Shown: piece by piece, positions 46,690 through 58,461 of the stretch
Numbering within the stretch: position 1 is the first letter of the stretch
How the letters are laid out: the number at the start of each line of letters is the position of its first letter
Source of the DNA: Erythrophleum ivorense
Taxonomy: Eukaryota > Streptophyta > Magnoliopsida > Fabales > Fabaceae
Assembly (NCBI GenBank): GCA_026724425.1
Contig: JAIUCV010000023.1
Coordinates: 3,348,001-3,412,000, forward strand
Direction of reading: 5' to 3'
Length of the DNA stretch: 64,000 nucleotides
Position numbers and translations under genes: made by a program
The notes under the pieces: model-generated
What the model saw: only the letters and a program-made list of their open reading frames with translations
Told to the model about the DNA's origin: nothing
Database searches by the model: none

Positions 46690-46822
46690 TGAATGGAGAT
46701 CCTCCACATTAAATTTAAAGTGTATTTAGGAAAGAGAAAGAGATGGAGAGGTGGGACTCACCTTTCCTTATTTATCTCTTTATTAAATGCACCATAAATT
46801 TAATGCAAAAGATCTCCATTCA
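46690..46822. mobile_element. Small inverted-repeat (MITE-like) element, 133 bp
   Basis: Perfect 12-bp inverted ends, TGAATGGAGATC (46690-46701) and GATCTCCATTCA (46811-46822), with further imperfect pairing inward (CATTAAATTTA against TAAATTTAATG). Non-coding. I see no convincing target duplication. Its right end overlaps the first two bases of the CACTA element. Confidence 0.6.
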
Positions 46823-49333
46823 CTATTAAAAGAAAAAAGTCATTTTTAGCAACTAATTTTAGTGACACAATGTTGCCGATAAAATGTGTTGCTAAAAAGG
46901 TATTTATTTATTTTGTTAAAACATATAATGGCAACGCAAAAGGAGTCATTGCTAGAGGTCTTTTATGGCAACAAAAATATTGTTATCACCTCAAAAGTTG
47001 TTGCTAAAGGTATTTAACAATGATAACGCGTTGCCACTAACTCTTTTGCTATATTTTTTTTTTGTCATAATTTTAGTAGTAATTATTTCTAGCTAGTTAA
47101 CAAAGGTTTTAATAGTGACATTATTTTTTATCACTAATTATGACTTTTTGTGGTGGCACAAATTCACCTAAAAAACTCTATAGTAGTAACAACTAGATGT
47201 TACCACTAAAAGAACAACTTTTTGCAGTGACAATAAGTTGCATCTAATTCTTTTTAAAATTGTTTCTACACAACCCAAAAAGTTTTAGAGCTAAAATTTT
47301 TAGCGGCAACAACACGTCACCACTAAAAGTGTTTTTAGTGACAACTAATGGTTGTCGCTAAATGCTTTTACTTTCTTTTTTTTTCCCTTTTAATTCGTAA
47401 CTTTGTGTTTCATTCCTTGTAAGTTTATCCCCTTAACCTACTTCATTTTGACTAACTCAATAGATCAAAGAAGGAGAAAGTGAAAGCAAGAGCCATGATG
47501 GAGAGAGCAAGACATTTGTCGACAACGGAGAGAGTGAGGTGTTTGCTGATGTTGGAGACTGAGCACCAAATGGCAGGTTAGGCAAAGATGAAGAGTTTGA
47601 GTTGGAAGGAATGAGGGATGACAAAGAGCAAGAGAGTGAGATACTATGGAAGAAGAAGACAAAACAATTTGAACTCAATATAGCAAAAAACATTGAGGAT
47701 GAGGTTTGATTTTGGTTTTAGGTTTTGCTCTTAGGATCTACAATTTGATTTCAATTTGATTTAGTGATTTTAGTTTTAGAGTTCTAAAATGTTGATTTAT
47801 GGGTTGTTTATATGGATTTAGTCATCACATTAATCTCCTCTAAAATTTCAACTTTAAGGCTAATGCTAGCAGAGTTGGTTGGTTAATTTTACTAGTTTGT
47901 TTGGTTTTGTCATTCTTATTTATTTTGCTGGTTTTGGCAAGTTGGCTAGTTTTGTCTATACTATTTCTTTGTTTTCTAGTTAATTGAAGTTATATCTAGT
48001 TACAAAAAAAAATTGGATTTAGTGATTTAAGATTATAGGTTGTTTGCTTTCTAGTTTTTGTTCATTAATTTTATGATTATGGGATGTTTAATTTTGGTTT
48101 TAGGGTTTTGAAATATTGGCTAAGTGAATTTTTTCTTTAAGGATTTTTGCTTTGTCTCTTCTTGATTTGGATGATTCATAAAAACTTTAACTACTTTTTA
48201 TAAATGCTACTCAATTTCTTTTCCTCAAATTTTTTTACTAATAGGATGTACTAAGCTTAATTATTTAAGCTTTTAGTTGTTTGGTTTTTGTTTTTGATGG
48301 TATATTGCTTATTATCTTTGGTTGTGAGTTTCTCTTCTTTGTTGGCCTAATATATAGTGTATAATTTGGCAAAGTTCTGCTCATTTACCTAATATGTTTC
48401 TTCTCCTTCTCCTTCTCCTTCTTCATTTAAAATAACCAAGAGATTGAAAGTTATAGAGAGATCAAACTGCATTGAACAAAAATAGATTTTCATGCATGTA
48501 GATCATTACTTAAGTTAAATATAGTGGCTGGAACATACTCCAAGCCACATATGTAAAGGAGTTAGAATCTTTCGTTTGCCAACAATGAAGAATAAAACAG
48601 TTAAAGTCCATACACTTCTAGATTTTCCTAAGTAGGTAGAGTTGTACGAAGAAGAATATAGGATGATGGAACATTCACTTGCTTAGAAACAATGCACGGA
48701 AAAGAGTAACAATGAAACCTATTAATTTTATAAAGGGCCAAAAACTATATGTAATAGGTTTTAGGTTTATGTATGTAGACTCATAGTTAATATATTAAAT
48801 TTTGCTTAAGCATTAGTGTCTTTTATAATTATAATAAGAAGTAATTAAAAAACTTTTAACAATAATTTTTTTTACCATAAAGTCAATTTTAAAGATGACA
48901 AATTATCGTTGCAACAAAGGACCTTTTAGTGACGCTAAAGGTCGCCACAAAATAAAGACATCTAGTGGCTATCCCCTTAGTCGCCACTAAAAGATATTTT
49001 TGTGTCATTGCTTAAGGAATTTTTAGTGGCAACTAAGAATATTGCCATTAAAAATCTTTTAACAATAACAAATGTCATTGCAAAAAGTACCTTTTCATTG
49101 GTGACATTCTACAAAAACAAAATTATTGGGGTTTTAGTGGTAATAGTAGTTTTTGCCAAAAGTGTTTTAGTGGTGACTTTCCTTATAACTAAATTTTAAT
49201 GGCAACTTTTTTGTTGCTTCTAAAAGTCTTTTGTTATAAAGGTGCTAGCAATGATCAAATGTTACCGCTAAAAGTATTTACGGCAACTATAAGACTTATA
49301 ACAACAACAAATGAGACATTTTTTTTTGTAGTG
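46821..49333. mobile_element. Non-autonomous CACTA (En/Spm-type) DNA transposon
   Basis: Begins CACTATTAAAAGAAAAAAGTC at 46821 and ends TTTTTGTAGTG at 49333; the reversed right end, CACTACAAAAAAAAATGTC, pairs with the left. Both subterminal zones (about 46840-47380 and 48890-49320) are filled with short repeats in both directions of the GTTGCCACTAAAAG or TTTAGTGGCAAC type, the usual transposase-binding pattern of this superfamily. About 1.5 kb of interior (47400-48880) has no transposase; a Ser-rich minus-strand frame at 47457-47693 looks spurious. The flanking triplets ATT and GCC do not match, so the 3-bp target duplication has been lost or one end is displaced. It would depend on a transposase made elsewhere. 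Confidence 0.82.
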
Positions 49334-50321
49334 GCCTTACTTCAACAATGGTGTTAGATTAATAAATTAGAACAATCTCACTCTTAAATTTTTTTGGAAG
49401 TGACAAGACAATTAATTCAATTGGTTGTAACCTAGGATGTGATTTTAAATTCTTCCTCATTTCCCTTGATATTTCATGTTTTTATGGCTTCCCAATATAT
49501 GTTACTGGATTTTTCATATTGATTATCACCATTTCTTAATTCACTTCATGAAAACTTTTGGCACTTGATGGCTGGTTTATGTTCACACAAAGTCCAAATT
49601 ATACCTTTTTCTTAATAAGAAATTTTCATAAGAAATGTGAAGATGATTTAGTTTTCTTTAAAGCTCATTTGCTACATTATATTAAACCTAATAGTATGAA
49701 TTACTATAATATATTATGAACACATTACTTGTTTAGTACATATAATGTATTGTATAAATTTATAAAATATGATTTTTAAAATTAATAGAAACAAATTAAA
49801 TTGAGCCAAATTGGCCAACATAGCTGGCTTAACCTAGTATGCCTTTTTTTTTTTAATTTCTTTTTTCATCTCATCCACTGCACTATTTTTTTTCCATTAT
49901 AAAAATGGCATATGCATTTATTTTTTAAAATATGTCATATATTTTACAGAAGTTAAAACACACTCCTTTCCAATATAAAATATTAAAATCTTACCCATCT
50001 AGTTGGAGAGCACAGTTAATCGGATGAAGATCCCACTATGTTACATAGATCTCAAATGTTGGATATTTTTTTCAGTCTCAACTTTCTTTAATGATTTTTT
50101 ATTCTAAAAAATAAAAGTAGAATGAAGACAATTTTATAATTTCCATTGGAGAGATAAATAAAAAACTTTAAATCATAACAATAAAACTATAACTTGATGA
50201 CTATGTTAGAAGTTGAAAAACCATTAAAATTGAAATTAAAAAAATTATCTTTATCCAATTTTTTTACTTTTTGTAAATAAAAAAATTAAAATTAAAAAAA
50301 ATATAACAACTGAGACCTGTG
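49334..50321. other. AT-rich flank, possible LINE tail
   Basis: No gene. A short stretch near 49400-49480 translates to a segment faintly like the RNase H tail found at the 3' end of some plant LINEs, which would fit the LINE at 42298-46689 continuing beyond the CACTA insertion. The match is weak. Confidence 0.3.
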
Positions 50322-50351
50322 TTGCTTTGCACACTCTATTGTGCAAAGCAA
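50322..50351. repeat. Perfect 11-bp inverted repeat (hairpin)
   Basis: TTGCTTTGCAC and GTGCAAAGCAA are separated by eight bases. It is GC-richer than the A-rich surroundings, and no T-run follows that would make it a bacterial-type terminator. Purpose unknown. Confidence 0.8.
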
Positions 50352-53300
50352 TATGTAGAAGATGTTCATCCAAGTTAATCATGCCTCGTGGTGGGTTTTA
50401 TAATGCGGGTCGTCCATGTCTAGGATGCAATCATTTTTGCTTTATGCACCTTTCAAATGCCCAACTTTATGCAAACAAATCCTAGTGCAAAGCTTCACAA
50501 GCCAAGGTACAAAGTCTTCCCATTTGAAACAATTTAAGCATCCACGAACCTTTTCGGGAATGAGAAAGAAACAAGAGACAAGAGAGGAAAAAAAGTGGGA
50601 AAAAGGATTTTTTTTAAATAAAATGTATATATTAAATATCCAATAATGGAAAACAAAAAAGAAAGGAACAACCATGCACTTTTCAAATACAAAAGACAAA
50701 GGATACATGCATCATTACGCATATGAGAATGTCCGTTATTTTAGTTTAAAAAATATATATTTTGATCGCTACAGTCTTTTTTTAAAAAAATAAATTTATA
50801 AATTTTTTAAATCACTCTAAGTAAGTCTCTTCCATTGATTCTATCAAGGCTCATATATTGCATTCACTTGACTAATTTCAATCCTAGTTTTTTTGGTGAA
50901 CTAACTTCAATTTCACCAAAAAAAAAAAGTATATTAAGTTCATATACACCCAATAATTAAAATTTAATATGCATACAAGCCCTGCATATTTAGCTTAAAT
51001 CCTGGCCACATACACCTAGTACAATTTTGTTAAAAAAAAAAAAAATTCCCAATCCCAATTGCCACAAGATATTAACCTTTGTTCTTCTTCTTCTCTCCTC
51101 TTTTTTTTTTTTTGATTCTCTATTTTCTTTCCTTCGCTTCTCTACTTAATTAAAGCCAAATGGGCCTTGCATAACAGCCCAGAATTAAACCTAACTGTAT
51201 GAAAAATCTTCGAAATACAAAAATGGCTACTCTGGATCAGTATACAAAATACAAAAATCTTCAATCCAGCATTTGTTCAGTTCCCACAGTGATTCAATAT
51301 AAATCAATCGCTACTTAGAGAAGAAGAAAAAACATACTCCAATTGTCAATTTTTCCTTTTATTTGGCTTCACGGTCAAAAAAGTGAGAGTGATAATTTCA
51401 AAACAAAACCTGAAGAAGAAGAAACAGTCAGAGAGAAAGGTGAAAAAAAAAGGGAATCAGACTTTGGTATTCTGAAGAGCATAAGGTTTCATTTAGACCT
51501 TGGTAAATTACTCACTGTATCCTTAAAATATATTTAAATTATACTGTTCTTTCTTTTATTATGAAATATACAAATATCCTTGAAAGCTAAAAAATTATCA
51601 AAATATTTTCAAAGGGTAATATTATTTTTTATTAAAAATATAACTTATTAAATAAATAAATATATATATATATACATCTTCAACATTTATTTCAATGTTT
51701 GTTATTTTATTTGAAATTATAAATTTAATTAATTTCAAATTTTAAAAAATAATTATTTTATATTGATCAAATATATATTTAATATTTATTATATTCAAGG
51801 TTGGACCCATGTTTTATGAACTAGGAGTAGCCAGCCCCCTTAAAAAATTAGATATTGTATAATGAAGGAGCCTTTTATATGATTTAGGAACTAGTAATTT
51901 TTTATAATTATGTACAAAATCCAAATCTTCACCTCTCAAAAAATGGTGTAACATATTTTGCCCCCTCATACTATTTTTTCCTTCTTTGATTATATTATAT
52001 ATGTAATAAATATAAGTATAGTTTAGTTAAAATAAAAGTAATTGTAGCCTTTTTTTTAATACAAGAGAGGTCAATGTAAATAATCTTTTAATTTTAAAGA
52101 AAGAGAATGCAATTTTTTTAAATGAAAAATTACCAAATAATTTAAATATATTTTAAAAAAGAGGAGTAATACCCTTTTTTTTTTTAGTTTTAAGGGTTTA
52201 ATTAGGACCAATAGTAGGAAAATTTTAGAATATCTCATCATTTATACTTTTCCCAATGAAAAATATCCAAATCTTACAAAATGGGACCTACCTACTAAAA
52301 AAATAATGTTAAGTTATATAATTAGGTCTTACATTCAATTATTCGCTACTTCATCATATAAATAAAGTGCTAAAGGGGGCTCACACTCTATTATCTATTA
52401 TAATACTACTAATGTGTAGGGTCCATTATATGATTTGACTCCATTTTATTAATTAATATATAGGTGATATGGTATATTATGTGTACATACAAGTTTCCCA
52501 CAAATAGTGGTCAAATGCAATTGGGGGAGTGCAAGAGTTGTGGTTGATATTTCTCCATACAAATGCCATAACTCTCCCCCCCCCCCTCCCCAACACAAAA
52601 CCAAAATAAATTTTTCCATGAGCATGGATCCCTTGCACTCGGGAATCCCATGCACTAGCATGTAGTAAACCATTTTTAACTTTTTATTTTTAGGGATTAC
52701 AAATTGAAGTTAGAAAGATAAAAGGTGTAATTGTAAGGACAAAGAATGCAAGTGTGAGAGAAAATTATGCTTTAAAAACTTTAACTAAATTGCCCAATTA
52801 AAGTTTTTAAAGTATAACTTTCTCTTATAGTATTATCTTTTGTCCACATAGTTGTATATTTTATCTTTCTAACTCCAATTTTTAGTCTCTAAAAAAAGGT
52901 GTAAATTGTCTTACTCTACATTACTACATGGGATTTATGCTCAATATTCCATTATTGAACCACCTCTTCGTTCTTCCCCAATTTCATTGTATGCTTCATC
53001 TATTTATTTATTTAGAAATTTGATTTGATTTGTGCCTCTTATTATCCATTATTATTGTTGTTACTAAAGATTTTATTTTATTTTAATTATAAGAGAGTAA
53101 CAAAATATATGTTTAACATACTTACAAATTGTATTTTAAAAATCTCAAATCTTTTATTTGTTTCTGATTATATTTATGCCAATTGAAAGTCAGCACATCT
53201 AATAAAAATACATTTACTTGAAAGGTAATGATAATGACACACTTAAGAATTTCATAGAAATTGTATATTATTAAATGGACTATTAGATGTTTAAATCTAT

Positions 53301-55027
53301 AATATAATAAGAAGGAGGAGTTTAGAGAAATACAAACAATTTTCTTAAAATTTAAGTCATATGTAAATAATTTTTTAAACTTTTCAAACCAAAAAATAGA
53401 TCTGTCAACTTTTATTCTCTTATAAACTTTGTTTATTTTATCTTTAACATTATTATTTCATATGCTACTTCAAATTCTATCTTAATGACATAATTGATGT
53501 GACAAATTTTTATTTGCCTTTAATGTCAACATATCCATTTCAAAGCCTCTAAAGTTGTCAAATTTGTAAAAGAATGTGACTCATAATGTAAATTTGTAGG
53601 AGTTTATTTCTATTAAAAAATAGCTATTGAAATATATAGTTACATTATACATAATATAGTTAAAATATAATATAAAATAAGAAATTTATTCAAATGCAAT
53701 TGAAATTATATTAATTTAAGAGAAATTTAATTTGTGTGTAGAAACATAAACATGTATAGCACTTTTAACACTTTTTTTTCCTTGTCTTAACACTTTAGAA
53801 GGTTGATAAAGGCTTATTCTGAACTAGACTTCTTGTATGGACCTCTTGAAGCTTTTTTTTTTTTTCAAAAAAAAAAAAAATAGCTAGGTTGACACAATTT
53901 TTAGGTTAAAAAGTAATCTTTTTAAACTTGGCTAACTTGCAAGTTAATTGATTCTATATGAACAAATTATGAGTTTATACGAATTAATTTTAATTTTAAG
54001 TTTACAAGTAATTTGACACATCATACTTAAATGAGCACCTAGACTTGATAAACTTAATGAATTACTTGGCGAGTTTGACAAACATGAGAGCGTCTAAAGT
54101 AACATATGAGTAAACAATATTACAAATAAAATAAATAAAAGACCTATTTTGTCAAATGTGAGAGTGATTTATTTTTCTACTTTTAAAATTCAAAAAGTTA
54201 TTAATGGGTAATCTAAAGAAAAGTATTTTACATTTTTTTCCTAAAAAAATTTAATTAGAAGCCTAATGAATATAAATTTTATTCCAAAAGCATTAATTGC
54301 TATTTTGATAAGCCACAAAATTAATATAGGGTTTCCTACAGAGAACCAGAACTTTTGAACATTGAATACATCTCAAAATTTGAATAATTTTTTAAATTAT
54401 TATAAACAAATTTTAAAGTGCATCTAACGGCGAAAATTATCATTTTCCCAAGTGAAGCCTTTATTCAGGGTAGGTCGGATTGTTTCAAAGTCGTTTGGGA
54501 AAAAAATGGGTCAAAGGTTATGAATACCTGATGGGTGCACATGCGAGACACAATCATAGGGGTAGGTGAATTGTTGCATAATTATATGTATTCGACTCTT
54601 GATTATTTTTGTCCTTCTAAAGTTGACAAAGGAAGAGTAAATAAAAATAGTTGTATTCCAAAGACCAACCTAGAACTCATATTTTATAATTTTCTAAGAC
54701 TATATGTGCTTTTGACAAAACATGTTTGTTGCAGATAGTTTTCACGTGGCCATAAGAAAAAAACTACAGTGGAAACTTCCGATTTATGCTAGTATGCTGT
54801 ATTATCCTTTGAAAATTTTAAAACTACATTCATTCAACTTTATAATAATCTACTCTCATTTATAAATTTGAATCTCTTATAATAATAAATTGATTATATA
54901 TAAAATATAGTTTAAAAAATGTATATAAAAAGAATAAATTTTATACATATTCTTAATTTTTAATATTATTTTCTCTGACCATATAACTTGATAACAGCAA
55001 CTATCTTATGGAAGGGTTGAGCTCTTG
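50352..55027. other. AT-rich intergenic DNA
   Basis: No supported gene. Short open frames at 50416-50646, 51343-51537 and 54535-54738 lack recognisable domains. Simple-sequence features include 11 C at 52576-52586 and T13-C-A14 at 53853-53880, which can fold on itself. Confidence 0.5.
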
Positions 55028-55119
55028 AGCCTTTGAATTTGCCCAAATGAGCATTTCATTGGGTTCATGCATCCCATTCCCATTTTCAAGTGCTCATTTA
55101 GGCAATCTCTTCAAGGGCT
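55028..55119. repeat. Imperfect 92-bp foldback
   Basis: The left arm (AGCCTTTGAA..TTGCCCAAATGAGCA, from 55028) pairs with the right arm (TGCTCATTTAGGCAA..TTCAAGGGCT, ending 55119). The longest helix is about 15 bp with one mismatch, and the turn lies near 55065-55072. Size and near-perfect pairing resemble a plant small-RNA precursor or a tiny foldback element. I recognise no known miRNA in it. Confidence 0.55.
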
Positions 55120-56691
55120 AGATTTCATGTAAAATTTACATACACTTTTTTTTTAGTTATTCAGATTTAAATTTTAGAATTAACACTATGAAGAATTTAT
55201 TCCTTTTAATATAGCACTAATGTGAGGATGACTTTTGAAATTGTTCAAAGAAACTTTTATTATGCAACAAACATTATAACTAAAATTAGGATTGGCTCTC
55301 TTGCACAGTAACGCAAGGACTGTACCCTCATTTTGAAAATTGAAAAATCAAAAGAAATAAAAATAAATAAAGTAAAAAAAATTATATTCAAGAATCTATC
55401 ATCATATAAAATTTATAATAAAAAATATTAAAAATTAAAATTATCATTAAAAACAATTATTATAATTAGGTTTTAAGGAGTTTATTACTATTGAGTGTCA
55501 GTAATAAATATCTTAAAATTAATAATAAATTTTTTAAAATATGATGGTAATAATAGTTTTTAAAAATAATTTTGATTTTTAAAACTTTTTAATATAAATT
55601 GTATATGATATGATTTTTTAAATGTAACTTTTTTAATAAAAAAAGACACTTCACATAATTCACAATATGTTGTACTATTCATCACTTATAATCGATGTGA
55701 CATTTTAAAGTATGTACATGTATATCTATGTATATGCATACAAATCATAACTAAAATATAATATATAATAAATTATAAACAAGAATTTTAAAATCCTAAA
55801 AGAATGAAGACAAGAATTGACTTGTACATATATTTTGCATTTTATTGTCATGAAGATATGACCATTACGGCACTTTGGTTAGATCCTAGTAAACATTCAC
55901 ATGTAAACATGCTTCAACAAAAATAGTATTAGAATAGACTAACTCTTGGAATCTCTGTTTGCCAACCCAAATGGAGTGATTTCACTGTTTATTTAATCAC
56001 TAATGATGTGATAAGATTTTGTTTTTTTAAAAAAATTAGTGTAGTTAGATGATGTTAAGGCAAATTTGCATGTAAATTTTAATTAATTTATCTCTTAAAA
56101 AAATCATTTATGTTAGAAGTAGAAAATTTACAATAAACAAAAATTGCAGCCCAACCTAAACTTGGACTTTATGTCTGGTTTGCATGACCTTGTAGGCCTT
56201 TCGTTTGGATCATCTCTATATTTGGTTAAGGCCTTATTGGGTTGCCTTTTAATTACCCATCTCAAGCCACAGGCTTCATTTCCTTACACACACTGGACCG
56301 CAAACTTGTAAATTGAAAAAATTAGAGGACATTATCCACTTTTTTTGAATTTTATTAAAATTATATAAATTATATATTTATTTTTAAAATAAAAAATTTT
56401 TAAATAAAAATTTATCTTACACTTTTATCCAATTTTAATTTTTTTAACTAAAATATTCTCTATTAACTTAAATATATTTTTTAAACTAAAAAATTTTAAA
56501 TGAAAAGATACTTTAATTAAAAAAATTTTAAATTAGATTAAAGTGTTGAATAAATTTTTATGTCAATAAAATTTTTTATATATTTTAAAAATAAAAAAAT
56601 TTATGTAATTTTAAGAAAATTTAAGAGAAATTTAAATAATTTAGTAAGAAAATAATAACAAGTCTAAATTTACCCAAATAGATGAAAGGAG
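55120..56691. other. AT-rich intergenic DNA
   Basis: Nothing recognisable. Very AT-rich, with no open frame of note. Confidence 0.5.
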
Positions 56692-56830
56692 ACGATTCAC
56701 AATGCTGGCAGATTTGGTCCTCATGGTAAGCCTTAGGACGCATTACCTTGGGGTTCCGAGTTCAAATGCTGGTACCATGAGGAGGATTAAGAAGAAATGC
56801 AGAAATGAGGTATTCTAAAATACCTCTTTA
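56692..56830 (+). mobile_element. tRNA-derived SINE-like unit 1
   Basis: Contains a Pol III A-box-like TGGTAAGCCTTAGG (56724) and a B-box-like AGTTCAAATGC (56759), followed by GGTACC. The unit closes with the hairpin GAGGTATTCTAAAATACCTC (56807-56826), which has 8-bp perfect arms. Spacing between the A and B boxes is tRNA-like, but no full cloverleaf or acceptor stem can be drawn, so it is not a tRNA gene. A second unit with the same order follows about 235 bp later. Confidence 0.65.
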
Positions 56831-56939
56831 TTATGTTCCTATGCGTTGATCAGACCTTCGAACAAATACTTCACACTGCATAGTCATTTGGACCCCATCT
56901 GTGATGAACAAATTGATATTATGTATTATGCCTGTCACC

Positions 56940-57075
56940 AGCTACTCTGTCCCTTTGTGGTTCATCGCTATGCTTAAAACCCCTAGAGCACGGGTTCGAA
57001 AGCGGGTACCTCCAGAGTAAATTATACAGATTTCTTACTTATAGAGGTATTTCAAAATACCTCTCTTTTCATTGT
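56940..57075 (+). mobile_element. tRNA-derived SINE-like unit 2
   Basis: A-box-like TGGTTCATCGCTATG (56958), strong B-box-like GGGTTCGAAAGC (56992), then GGTACC and the hairpin GAGGTATTTCAAAATACCTC (57044-57063). Order and spacing match unit 1, but sequence between the boxes differs considerably, so the units are old or come from related subfamilies. Confidence 0.65.
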
Positions 57076-58029
57076 TATTGGAATATAAATGTTTTGTTAA
57101 GATTATATAAATATTTTTTAATTTTTTAAATTTACCCTTTAGTCCAAAAACCTCACTTCCAAAGGATCCTCTGATTTTATTTCTGGTCAACATTCTTCCT
57201 TATACGCGCCTAATCCTATTACATACAGAACAAAATTGTGCTCCTTGTGCTTTGCCATTGGCTTGAAGAATAAATCTACAATAAGAAAATTCATGCAATT
57301 GGGTTGTAGGTGATATAGGTGTCATGCTAAAAAATGAAGTCTGTGCATGCTAGAGTGAGGAATCAATAAATTTATTTTGTCAATGCTTGCCCAAATTCCT
57401 GATGCTTGTTTTGATTCGATATGTACGGGTACTATTGGCTTAAATTTTATATGTTAAAAGTATATTTATGCCTTGTTTAGTATTATAAGAGAAAAATTAT
57501 ACAAGAGAAAATAAAGGAGAGAAAAAATAAATAAGTTATCATTTATTTTATTTGGTGTCATACAATAAAAAAGAAGAGACATTTCCCTTTCCCTTATTTA
57601 ATTTTATAAAAGAATACAAATTATATATAAATAATATATTAAATTAATTTATTATCCTCTAACTAATTAAACATATTTATTATGAAAATGGTGAATAGAT
57701 AAAGAAGGAGCTTTTTCCTTCCTTTCCCTCCCTTTCTCTATCAAACAATGGAGGGATTGCTAAAAGTTAAATCCCACAAAATTCTAATAATTTTCTTTAC
57801 TTTTCTTTTGTGTATACCAAATAAAAAAAAATAGAGTTCATTTATTATTTTATTTTATTTTATTTAAAATTTTTTCCTATCAAATAATGTATAAGAGAGA
57901 CTAGCGCCCAAAGCTTATTCTTGTTTGTTTCTATTTATTTTATTATTAAAATTGTAATACATGCATGTTGGATATTAATTTTTCCATTTACGAACTTATA
58001 ACCATGATGGGATAAGAAGCTAATCCACC
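57076..58029. other. AT-rich intergenic DNA with MITE-like phrases
   Basis: No gene. From about 57470 to 57900 there are several copies, in both orientations, of a TTTGGTNTNATA-like phrase (CTTGTTTAGTATTATAAG, TTTATTTGGTGTCATAC, GTATACCAAATAAAA, CCTATCAAATAATGTATAAG), suggesting one or more degraded small DNA transposons without clear ends. Confidence 0.4.
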
Positions 58030-58461
58030 TCTTATCATTGTCTCACCACGTGCCCACATTGAAGTGTAAGAATGGATTACAAGCCTCTTGGGAGAAAAGC
58101 TCTTTGATAATGACAAGTTTCTTAAGCTACTAAGATATTATCTTAAATAAGTTAGCATGAAACAAAAACTTTTTTATATTCAGAAATAACACAAGATAGT
58201 AGATTTTTCATTCTATTCGTAACTACCTTAAAGATGATTTTGAAAGAGAAATTATACATGCTAATAAGTCTAAAATTACCAACCTATTTTGGCATCTTAA
58301 CTTTACTAATCATAACAAAATTGATATCATTAATCTCTACTAGGGATATACCATGGGCAAAAAATTGTCTAAGTAGACAGCACACCTAATCTCTTACCAT
58401 AGCCTAAGTATGTCGGTAAAATATGTCAGAGAAACCATCTGGCCAGGTGCCTAAAGTTCAC
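58030..58461 (-). pseudogene. LINE reverse-transcriptase remnant, downstream half
   Basis: Read down the minus strand from 58461: WPDGFSDIFYR (the PGPDGF block), then INFVMISKVK and NFRLISMYN, matching the plant L1 order (..IPKVK..FRPISLCN..). Stops and frameshifts are present. The sequence ends near 58030 before the RT core continues, so the 3' part was lost. The upstream half is at 61963-62542, separated by a solo LTR. Confidence 0.8.

Noticed and set aside
47457..47693. Ser-rich minus-strand frame in the CACTA interior as a transposase or captured gene
   Set aside because: Low complexity, overlapped by another similar frame, and no transposase motif.
53853..53880. T13-C-A14 as a terminator or poly(A) tail of a retrogene
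   Set aside because: No coding sequence or element boundary next to it; a simple-sequence palindrome.
56724..56785. tRNA gene
   Set aside because: A- and B-box-like signals are present, but no acceptor stem or full cloverleaf can be drawn; the tandem unit with a shared 3' hairpin fits a SINE better.
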